A DNA stretch of 53,521 nucleotides from CAZKEG01 sp964601575. GTDB taxonomy: Bacteria > Desulfobacterota > Thermodesulfobacteria > Thermodesulfobacteriales > Thermodesulfatatoraceae. Position 1 is the first letter of the stretch. Each line of letters starts with the position of its first letter. The notes beneath the pieces are model-generated. The model had not been told where the DNA came from. It searched no databases and saw nothing but the letters and a program-made list of their open reading frames with translations. Position numbers and translations under genes: made by a program. Location of the stretch: contig CAZROA010000048.1 of NCBI GenBank assembly GCA_964601575.1, positions 1 to 53,521 of the forward strand. The letters are read 5' to 3'. Below are positions 47,033 to 53,521 of this stretch, piece by piece.

Positions 47033-48463
47033 TTAGCCTTTTATGCAACCCATAGGCAAGAGTTTTGCGACCTTGCAGGCCAACTTTGCGCGATGGGCAG
47101 ACTCCACTACCTCAGAGACGTCTTTGTAGGCCTCTGGGGCCTCTTCGGCGGCACCGCGTTTGGATTTGGCTCGGACCACGATGCCCCGTTTACGCAGCTC
47201 TTCGATCACCTGTTCACCACGCCAGCGCTTAAGGGCCTGGTGTCGACTCATAGCCCGCCCGGCCCCGTGACAAGCCGAACCAAAGGCCTTTTCTTCGCTC
47301 TCCTTGGTCCCCACCAAGATATAAGAGGCTGTGCCCATGGTCCCGCCAATCAACACCGGTTGACCGACCTTTCGATAACGCTCTGGAAGCTCTGGCCTCC
47401 CAGGCCCCCAGGCCCTGGTGGCACCTTTGCGATGGACATAAAGGCGTTTGCTCACCCCATTTACCCGATGTTCTTCGATCTTACAGGTATTGTGACTCAC
47501 GTCGTATAGCAGAGTGACTTTGGCTTGAGGGAAAAACTCACTCATAACCTCTCTGACCAGGTGCGAGATCACCTGACGATTGGCTAAGGCACAATTAACC
47601 CCGCAGACCATGGCCCGATAATAACGCTCGCCCTCCGGGGAATTGATCGGGGCGCATACTAATTCCTTTTCCCGAATAGGAATGCCGTATTTTTTAGCTG
47701 CCTTGGCCAGGACCTTGAGATAGTCGGTGGCGATTTGATGCCCTAGGGCCCGGGAACCGCAATGGATGGAGATGACCACATCATCTTCTTCAAGACCAAA
47801 GGCTTCGGCCACTGCCCGATCATAAATCTCCGCCACATATTGAATCTCTAAATAGTGGTTACCTGAGCCTAAGGTCCCTACTTGACGATGCTGTCGACGT
47901 TTGGCCTCTAAAGAAACACAGCTCGGATCTGCCCCGGCTAAACAGCCCCTTTCCTCAATATAGTCTAGGTCTTCTGGTTCTCCGAAGCCCTTGGCCACCG
48001 CCCATCTTGCTCCGCCAACAAGGACCTCATCGAGCTGATCCACCGAGAGCCTAATCTTCCCTTCAGACCCCACGCCAGAAGGGACTGTGGCAAACAAGGC
48101 CTCGACCAGTCTTTCCAGAACAGGAACTACTTCTTCGCGCTTAAGCCCGGTGCGCAGGCAACGTACTCCACAGGAAATATCATAGCCAACCCCACCTACC
48201 GAAATAATCCCTCCTTGGTCTGGATCGAAGGCCGCCACCCCTCCAATCGGAAAACCATATCCCCAGTGGGCATCCGGCATGGCCAGTGAGGCCTTTACGA
48301 TTCCCGGTAGACAGGCCACGTTGGTCACCTGTTCCCGCACCTTCTCGTCCATTTCTTCAATCAGCCTTCGGCTGGCAAAGATCTTCCCCGGGACCCGCAT
48401 ATTCCCCTTTTGAGGGATCTCCCATTCATAATCTCCAACCCTAATCAGGGATTTTAGTTCCAT
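47033..48463 (-). CDS. rtcB: RtcB RNA-splicing/repair ligase
   Basis: 476 residues. Joins 2',3'-cyclic phosphate (or 3'-phosphate) to 5'-OH RNA ends using GTP and Mn2+. Metal and catalytic motifs: GGVGYDISCGVRCLRTG, LGSGNHYLEIQ, ISIHCGSRALGHQI, the guanylylated His region YVHRKGATRAWGPG, and CHGAGRAMSRHQA. Intact throughout. GGAGGG precedes ATG 48463. No archease or RtcA gene is in the window. HIT, YjbQ and possibly ssb follow on the same strand. Confidence 0.96.
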   Translation of the reverse strand: MELKSLIRVGDYEWEIPQKGNMRVPGKIFASRRLIEEMDEKVREQVTNVACLPGIVKASLAMPDAHWGYGFPIGGVAAFDPDQGGIISVGGVGYDISCGVRCLRTGLKREEVVPVLERLVEALFATVPSGVGSEGKIRLSVDQLDEVLVGGARWAVAKGFGEPEDLDYIEERGCLAGADPSCVSLEAKRRQHRQVGTLGSGNHYLEIQYVAEIYDRAVAEAFGLEEDDVVISIHCGSRALGHQIATDYLKVLAKAAKKYGIPIREKELVCAPINSPEGERYYRAMVCGVNCALANRQVISHLVREVMSEFFPQAKVTLLYDVSHNTCKIEEHRVNGVSKRLYVHRKGATRAWGPGRPELPERYRKVGQPVLIGGTMGTASYILVGTKESEEKAFGSACHGAGRAMSRHQALKRWRGEQVIEELRKRGIVVRAKSKRGAAEEAPEAYKDVSEVVESAHRAKLACKVAKLLPMGCIKG

Positions 48464-48573
48464 ATCACCCTCCTGCTTTGGTTTGACCCGTATTCAAGAA
48501 AACCCGGGACCGTCACTTAGAAATTTAAGTCCAGTACCAAAAATAACCAGACGATAAGGCCTTAAAGCAGAGG

Positions 48574-48603
48574 TTGAGAAGCTAACCGCTAATGAACTAT
48601 ATT
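48574..48603 (+). promoter_or_regulatory. Promoter of queF
   Basis: TTGAGA (48574-48579), 18-base spacer, TATATT (48598-48603). The start would be near 48610, leaving a leader of about 20 bases. Confidence 0.5.
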
Positions 48604-48628
48604 TTCAAGAAAACAACTTGGATTAAAT

Positions 48629-49009
48629 ATGGAAGATAAAAAATACGGAGAAAAGGCCATCGAAGAGGCCCAGCTTGAGCCGTGGGAAAACCCCTATCCT
48701 GATCGAGATTATTTGATAGAGATTACCTTCCCGGAATTCACCTGTCTCTGTCCCCGTTCGGGTTATCCAGATTTTGCTACCATCCGTCTAAGTTATATCC
48801 CCGACCGTTATATCGTAGAGTTGAAATCCTTAAAGCTCTGGTTAAACAAGTTCCGCAGCCGATATATCTCCCATGAGGCAGCCACTAACGAGATTTTTGA
48901 TGCCCTTTGGCACCTTCTCAAACCTAGGTATCTCAAAGTAGTAGGAGACTTTCACCCCCGCGGGAACGTACACACCGTGATTACGGTGGAACGTTCTCGT
49001 CAAGACTAA
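48629..49009 (+). CDS. queF: NADPH-dependent 7-cyano-7-deazaguanine reductase
   Basis: Reduces preQ0 to preQ1 in queuosine synthesis. 126 residues, the short unimodular type. Catalytic C41 and D48 in FTCLCPRSGYPDFATI, and E64 in YIVELKSLKLWLNKFRSRYISHE. It stands alone on the plus strand, divergent from rtcB, and its end overlaps the convergent AsmA-like gene by four bases. Confidence 0.96.
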   Translation: MEDKKYGEKAIEEAQLEPWENPYPDRDYLIEITFPEFTCLCPRSGYPDFATIRLSYIPDRYIVELKSLKLWLNKFRSRYISHEAATNEIFDALWHLLKPRYLKVVGDFHPRGNVHTVITVERSRQD

Positions 49010-50979
49010 TTCCCCAAAAATTGAAGGAACTTTTCTTGGATCTTCTCTTGGAGTTCTTGTTGAAGAGGCACGGAAATCTTAGGCTTAGAAAATGTCCCTT
49101 TGAGTTGTAAGGGTATCTCGATAGATTTCCCCTTCTCAAAGAACCTCGCTGGGGGAAACCTCGTTTTAAGCTCAGAGGCCAAAGGGCCTTCAAAGACCAA
49201 AAGGGGCCTTAGATTTAATTGACCATCAAGGCCTATCTCCCCTTTGAGGAATAGCTTAAGTTCCTTTTGATAAAACTTGCCTTGGACTGAGATCTGCCCC
49301 TGTTTTACGACAAAGCCGGCCTTCCCTTTCTGGAAACGAAGTTGCTTGAGCTTTGGGGTCTTTAAGACCTTGGCCAGAATGATACTTAAAGGACTTTCTT
49401 TAAAACCCAAATTTTCAAATACCGTGACCCCTTTGCCGGATAAATTTTTACGCCAGGCCAAAGAATTTACTCCCTTGGTCTGAAAGACCCCTTCAGCCCA
49501 AACCTTGCCGGAAGAGACGTAAGCACTCCCTGGCCATAAATCCTGGAGTAATAAAGGGAGCTCCATCCCTGCCAGAGAAAAATTCAAGGAAATTTGAGGC
49601 TGTTTGACCAAATGGGTCATTTTCCCGGTGATCTGGGCCTGGGCCTTGGCCAAGATCAACCGGAGGTCCTTGAGTTCCACCACTTTGGGTGAAAAGACAA
49701 CTTCTCCTGAAACATCTTGGCTACATACTTGATAACAGAGTTCTTTCACTTGGAAACGCAATCTCCCTTGGGCTGGAATCAAGAGAAAAGGCGAAGAGGC
49801 CGAACCTTGGGAAGACCCTTTGGGGGCTTGGCTTGATCTCTTCTCCGGGACCAGGGGCTTTAGATTTAGCCTTTCCGCCGTGACCAGGAGATCGACCTTG
49901 GGTAGGGATTGATCGAGGTCAGAGACAAGGCCCTTAAGTTTGAAGGATTCTCCGTTAAGCCCTATGGAGAACTCTGGCCGAAGGATATTATCACTCAAAA
50001 GGGCCTCACCTCTTACTTCTGAATGATACGGTGGATATTCCACGGCCAAAGGGTTGGGCGAAAGGGTCACCTTATAAGAAGGCTTAGCCATGGTCCCGGA
50101 GAGATCGATCCTGAGGTCAAAGGCCCCGGAGATAGATGGTAGCTCTGTTTCAGGAAAGCTATAAGGCCTTATGTGCTCGGCGAATTTACCTAAGGCCTCA
50201 AAGGAAGCGCGGGAAAGGAAGACCTCTCCTCTGAGATCTTGTCCTGAAAAATGGATCTCTCCGTTGATTTTGCCTTCTAATAGGAAACCCTTGGTCAGAC
50301 GTATTCGGGCCTTTTGCGGAAATAAATCAACGGTAAAGAAAATTTGGCGACCTAAGGGGAAAGAGGCTACCTCCAGAGAAGAGAGAACGCCTTGCCCTTT
50401 AAGGGCAAGGCCTTTGCGGGAGAAAGCTAAGTTGGTATCGAAGGAAATTTCTGCTTTTATCGGGGGCAGTTCGCCTTTACGGTCTAAAAAGGCGATTCGA
50501 GCCCTTTGAATCTTCAGGTTCTGAAAGATAAAGGCCAATTTAGGCGCACTCGGTTTAGAAGGCTTTTTGGGGCCCCCTCTTTTTTCCTCTTTGAGCCAGT
50601 ACTTTTCCAGATTCAACCGACCATCTTCTTCCCGTGTCACCAAGAGAGAAAGCCTTTTGAAAAGGAGCTCGCCTACAACCACCTCACCTCGAAGGAGGGG
50701 AACGAATCGGAGAGAAAGCCTTAATTCCTCAACCCCGATCACCTTTTGGTTTGTTTCCGGATCAGAGAACTTGACCTCGCTGATCTTTACGCTGGTAAAA
50801 CCCTTTCGTTTGATCTGCCCGATTGAAATTTTGAGACCGGTGGCCTCTTCCAGCGGCGGAATGATCAAGGCCTTTACTCGATCTTCGGTTAAATAACGAT
50901 TGGCCAGAAAGAAGACCGCAGCCAGGACCAGTAAAAAAATAGCGATCAAAAAACCCAAAATTTTTAAGAGACGAGACAT
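49006..50979 (-). CDS. AsmA-family protein
   Basis: 657 residues. One N-terminal membrane anchor (LLKILGFLIAIFLLVLAAVFFLANRYL, residues 4-30), followed directly by the AsmA-type start LTEDRVKALIIPPLEEATGLKISIGQIKRKG and a long periplasmic beta-rich body with repeated sheet segments (LRLSLRFVPLLRGEVVVGELLFKR; ARIAFLDRKGE), plus an AsmA_2-like C-terminal region. AsmA-like proteins bridge or line the periplasm and are linked to outer-membrane phospholipid transport. AAGGAGCC precedes the ATG, 31 bases after the upstream gene. Confidence 0.85.
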   Translation of the reverse strand: MSRLLKILGFLIAIFLLVLAAVFFLANRYLTEDRVKALIIPPLEEATGLKISIGQIKRKGFTSVKISEVKFSDPETNQKVIGVEELRLSLRFVPLLRGEVVVGELLFKRLSLLVTREEDGRLNLEKYWLKEEKRGGPKKPSKPSAPKLAFIFQNLKIQRARIAFLDRKGELPPIKAEISFDTNLAFSRKGLALKGQGVLSSLEVASFPLGRQIFFTVDLFPQKARIRLTKGFLLEGKINGEIHFSGQDLRGEVFLSRASFEALGKFAEHIRPYSFPETELPSISGAFDLRIDLSGTMAKPSYKVTLSPNPLAVEYPPYHSEVRGEALLSDNILRPEFSIGLNGESFKLKGLVSDLDQSLPKVDLLVTAERLNLKPLVPEKRSSQAPKGSSQGSASSPFLLIPAQGRLRFQVKELCYQVCSQDVSGEVVFSPKVVELKDLRLILAKAQAQITGKMTHLVKQPQISLNFSLAGMELPLLLQDLWPGSAYVSSGKVWAEGVFQTKGVNSLAWRKNLSGKGVTVFENLGFKESPLSIILAKVLKTPKLKQLRFQKGKAGFVVKQGQISVQGKFYQKELKLFLKGEIGLDGQLNLRPLLVFEGPLASELKTRFPPARFFEKGKSIEIPLQLKGTFSKPKISVPLQQELQEKIQEKFLQFLGN

Positions 50980-51010
50980 GATTGGCTCCTTGAAAGGAAA
51001 AATAATATTT

Positions 51011-52549
51011 TTAAACTCTTTCTACCTCAAAGCGAACCAGGTTACGTTCGCTCTTGCTAAACTCAACACCAATGAGATAGATCTCTTGACAAATGGTCTG
51101 ATATTTCTCGTGATAAGCCTTTTCTTTGAGCTGCTCAAGGGCTCGACCCTGGGGTTCGTTCTCTACCACTTTAAATTCAAAGAGATAACACCGCCCCTCG
51201 GCCAGCACGGCCATATCAAGACGCCCACGGTTGGTGGTCTCCTCTACCCGAACCTCTAACCCTGAGGCCGTAAAATAGGCATAAAAGATACTGGCATAAA
51301 ACCCTTCGTATTTCTGAATCTCACTCTTGCGGTACCAATCATAGGGAATCCCGGCAAAGACACTTCGGAAGACCTCTTCAAGCCTTTCCGGCTGCCCTTC
51401 AAGCAGGGCATCGTAAACGGTATCTAAGGCGCGTTCTTTCCCACGAAGGTCTTTGGTGATGTAGTTCAGGAGATAATCGGTAAAGCTCATGCGCACTTCG
51501 AGATTGGGGAAGGCCAGCAGATACCGGGTGCGCGGTCCGGTGCGAAGCCTCTTCTTGATGGTGAGATACCCGGTCTGGAAAAGCAGGGTCTCGGGTTCGA
51601 TGAAGTCTAGGTCAAAGCTGGAGAGCAAGGCCTCAGAGGCCTCAAGCCCCTCGAGTTCCGGTAGGAAAAAGTTCTTCTCCAGGAGGAGTTTGATGAGAAA
51701 GGTGGGCGTGCCGGTCTCAAACCAGAAAGGGCGAAAATCGCACAGATCGAGATAAAGAAGGATATCAAAGGGATTATAGACTGGTTCGCCGAGGAAGTTG
51801 TAGCCGTTGTACCAGAGCTTGATCTCTTCAAGATCAAGGTCTTTAAGGCGGTCGGCAAAAACTGTTTCAAATTCTTCCTGGGTGTAACCGCAAATGGTAG
51901 CGTAAGCAGGATCAAGGGTGATGTCTTTGAGATTATTTAAGCCGCTAAAGATGGAAACCTTGGAAAATTTGGAGACACCGGTAATAAAGCAAAATTTGAG
52001 ATAAGGATCGGCATCTTTGATGACCGAATAGAAGTTTTTCAGGGCCTCGCGAATCTCAAAGGCCGCGTCCAAGCGTTCGATATTGTCGAGGATGGGTTTA
52101 TCGTACTCGTCGATAAGGATAACGACTTTCTGACTTTCTTTTTCCCCTAATTTTTGGATTAGCTCTTCAAACTGCTTGTTATAAAGCTTTTCCGTAATTT
52201 TGATCTGGTATTGTGCGGCGTGTCGTCTGATGAGGGAGAGAAAGGTCTCTCTCAATTCTTCTAAAGATTTTATGACCCCTGCTCCTAAACTGATGTATAT
52301 CACCGGGTATTTTACCGACCAGTCCCAATTTTTCTCCAAATAGAGGCCGTCAAACAGCTCTTTATTCCCGAGGAAGGCCTGGCGCAGGGTATCAAGGAAA
52401 AGGCTTTTTCCAAAACGGCGTGGGCGGGAAAGAAAGTAGTATTTACCTGTCTCAACCAATTGGTGAACAAAAGGGGTCTTATCTACGTAGTAATAACCCT
52501 CGGTACGAATATTGACAAAACTCTGGATACCAATGGGAAGCTTAAGCAT
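51011..52549 (-). CDS. AAA-ATPase with C-terminal PD-(D/E)XK nuclease-like domain
   Basis: About 512 residues. N-terminal predicted AAA-ATPase domain (LPIGIQSFVNIRTEGYYYVDKT; Walker A-like SRPRRFGKSLFLDTL near 42-55; Walker B VVILIDEYDKPIL), and a C-terminal DUF1703-type nuclease core, RGRLDMAVLAEGRCYLFEFKV, with the Asp and Glu-x-Lys of the PD-(D/E)XK fold. The family is patchily spread, often in many copies, and of unknown function. ATG 52549 or TTG 52552 could start it; no clear ribosome site. A weak promoter (TTGTTT-17-CATAAT) may lie at about 52575-52605. Confidence 0.85.
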   Translation of the reverse strand: MLKLPIGIQSFVNIRTEGYYYVDKTPFVHQLVETGKYYFLSRPRRFGKSLFLDTLRQAFLGNKELFDGLYLEKNWDWSVKYPVIYISLGAGVIKSLEELRETFLSLIRRHAAQYQIKITEKLYNKQFEELIQKLGEKESQKVVILIDEYDKPILDNIERLDAAFEIREALKNFYSVIKDADPYLKFCFITGVSKFSKVSIFSGLNNLKDITLDPAYATICGYTQEEFETVFADRLKDLDLEEIKLWYNGYNFLGEPVYNPFDILLYLDLCDFRPFWFETGTPTFLIKLLLEKNFFLPELEGLEASEALLSSFDLDFIEPETLLFQTGYLTIKKRLRTGPRTRYLLAFPNLEVRMSFTDYLLNYITKDLRGKERALDTVYDALLEGQPERLEEVFRSVFAGIPYDWYRKSEIQKYEGFYASIFYAYFTASGLEVRVEETTNRGRLDMAVLAEGRCYLFEFKVVENEPQGRALEQLKEKAYHEKYQTICQEIYLIGVEFSKSERNLVRFEVERV

Positions 52550-52636
52550 CAATCTATGATAACTTGGAAATTATGTATAAGTCGATAGGCAAAAACAAAT
52601 CCAAAATATTGCCATATCTTGGTCTCTCAGATGGTG

Positions 52637-53404
52637 TTAATCCAGCTTGTATTTCTGGCCGTAGCCTCGGGGGGTGAGGAGGAGGGTGTCCAAAATCCGC
52701 GTGTCCCGCCGCCCTACGAGAATGACGGTGGCCATGTCAATCTCCTCGAGATAATCGACTAGATCTCTAAGATTGGTAAGGATGAGCCTTTCATTTTCGC
52801 GGAAAACTCCTTTGGCTATCCCTACTGGAGTGTCCTGAGGGAGGACCTCTTTAAGAATGGTTATGGCCTTTTCAATTTGCTTCTTACGCCTCCGGCTGCG
52901 GGGATTGTAGAGAGCGATAACAAAGTCGGCCTCAGCCGCCGCACGCAACCTCTTGGCAATAGCCTCCCAGGGCTCAAGTTGATCGCTAAGAGAGATAAAG
53001 GCCGTATCCGTAGAAAGAGGGGCCCCAAAGCGAGCAGCAGCCGCCAAGGCCGCCGTGACCCCGGGAATGATCTCTAACTCTGGAGGCTCTCCTGGACGCC
53101 ACCCCCTGGCCTCAAGCACTTCTAAGACCGGAGCTGCCATACCGTAAAGTCCAGGATCTCCGCCAGAGATCAGGGCCACTTTGTACCCTTCAAGCGCAAG
53201 TTCGACCGCTGTCCTGGCCCGTTGGATTTCTTCTTTCATGCGTCCAGGATAAACTTTCTTGTCCTCGATCAAGGGCTGGATAAGCTCTAAGTATCGTTGA
53301 TAACCAACGATAACCTCGGCCTCCTCGATGGCCTCTTTCGCTCGTAAGGTAAGGTGTTCGAGCTTTCCCGGGCCTGTCCCCACAATCATTAATTTTCCCG
53401 GCAA
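52637..53404 (-). CDS. cobJ: Precorrin-3B C17-methyltransferase
   Basis: 255 residues. AdoMet-dependent methylation and ring contraction in corrin synthesis. Conserved blocks: LMIVGTGPGKLEHLTLRAKEAIEEAEVIVGYQRYLELI, VALISGGDPGLYGMAAPVLEVLE, IPGVTAALAAAARFGAPL, DFVIALYNPRSRRRKKQIEKA and VGRRDTRI. The start is TTG 53404 with AAGGAGGCGG upstream. In this anaerobe it would be the CbiH-type enzyme of the early-cobalt pathway. Upstream DNA to the window end (53405-53521) holds no gene; a GC-rich inverted repeat at its far edge may be the terminator of a gene beyond. Confidence 0.95.
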   Translation of the reverse strand: MPGKLMIVGTGPGKLEHLTLRAKEAIEEAEVIVGYQRYLELIQPLIEDKKVYPGRMKEEIQRARTAVELALEGYKVALISGGDPGLYGMAAPVLEVLEARGWRPGEPPELEIIPGVTAALAAAARFGAPLSTDTAFISLSDQLEPWEAIAKRLRAAAEADFVIALYNPRSRRRKKQIEKAITILKEVLPQDTPVGIAKGVFRENERLILTNLRDLVDYLEEIDMATVILVGRRDTRILDTLLLTPRGYGQKYKLD

Positions 53405-53521
53405 AACCGCCTCCTTAAACGATATTTACTGGCCCCCAAGACCGGAAATAAACTCAAAGATTAGCCTTGTTATAAAGTTTAGAACGTTTGCCCAAAGAGG
53501 TCTCTGAGGCCCGCAGGGCTT

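Noticed and set aside
48550..48628. Possible preQ1 riboswitch upstream of queF (AGAGGTT ... AACC)
   Set aside because: Only four base pairs form, the A-rich pseudoknot tail is missing, and the predicted transcript starts after this sequence.
1..53521. CRISPR array, IS element, prophage or integron
   Set aside because: No regular repeat-spacer pattern, transposase, integrase or phage structural gene was seen on reading both strands.

Overview
The window looks like a chromosomal segment of a thermophilic, Gram-negative, anaerobic sulfate- or sulfur-metabolising bacterium, most likely of the Thermodesulfobacteria lineage (Thermodesulfatator, Thermosulfurimonas and relatives). This is an inference from gene content: a dissimilatory-type ATP sulfurylase, a methylenetetrahydrofolate reductase fused to a MetV-like cysteine-rich domain, a complete-looking lipid A block, an NtrYX two-component system, an RNA operon laid out much as in other bacteria, and translation signals with frequent TTG and GTG starts. 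No rRNA, CRISPR array, insertion sequence or prophage was seen.

Layout. 1-3300 is an accessory strip: the tail of an unknown gene, a Panacea antitoxin/Doc-like toxin pair with a promoter and an overlapping operator, a frameshifted secreted thermonuclease, and an AT-rich island with a PEP-CTERM surface protein behind a possible sigma-54 promoter. 3541-7796 holds tRNA-His, a YifB/ComM ATPase, dihydroxyacid dehydratase and a PfkB-type kinase. 8031-8786 is an exported beta-carbonic anhydrase flanked by an exact 18-bp inverted repeat. 8941-14180 (+) is a lipid A operon, lpxD-fabZ-lpxA-lpxI-(Gfo/Idh/MocA oxidoreductase)-lpxB. Converging on it are a glycogen-debranching-type glucosidase and a GT4 glycosyltransferase.

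17505-27356 (-) is the transcription/translation operon rimP-nusA-rnpM-infB-ylxP-rbfA-nrnA-truB-rpsO-pnp. It lies behind tRNA-Gly and two tandem terminator hairpins, reminiscent of the metY-rimP-nusA-infB arrangement and its NusA feedback control. 27641-33539 (-) is an operon of a NamZ-like muramidase, a DHH phosphoesterase, an FmdB zinc ribbon, a GlgC-like pyrophosphorylase, HPr and PTS enzyme I, with no PTS permease. 33601-35340 (-) is ATP sulfurylase plus a small unknown protein.

35739-45784 (+) is a tight nine-gene run: spermidine synthase, flavodoxin-like reductase, nitroreductase, DUF4390 protein, NtrY-like kinase, NtrX-like sigma-54 activator, MetF-MetV fusion, a double-ATPase ECF protein and EcfT. 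45790-48463 (-) carries rtcB, a HIT protein, a YjbQ/UPF0047 protein and ssb. The window closes with queF (+), an AsmA-like protein, an AAA-ATPase/PD-(D/E)XK protein and cobJ (all -). The most useful leads are the carbonic anhydrase inverted repeat, the PanA-Doc operator, the PEP-CTERM/sigma-54 island, the rimP leader terminators, the HPr-EI-GlgC coupling and the MetFV-ECF coupling.
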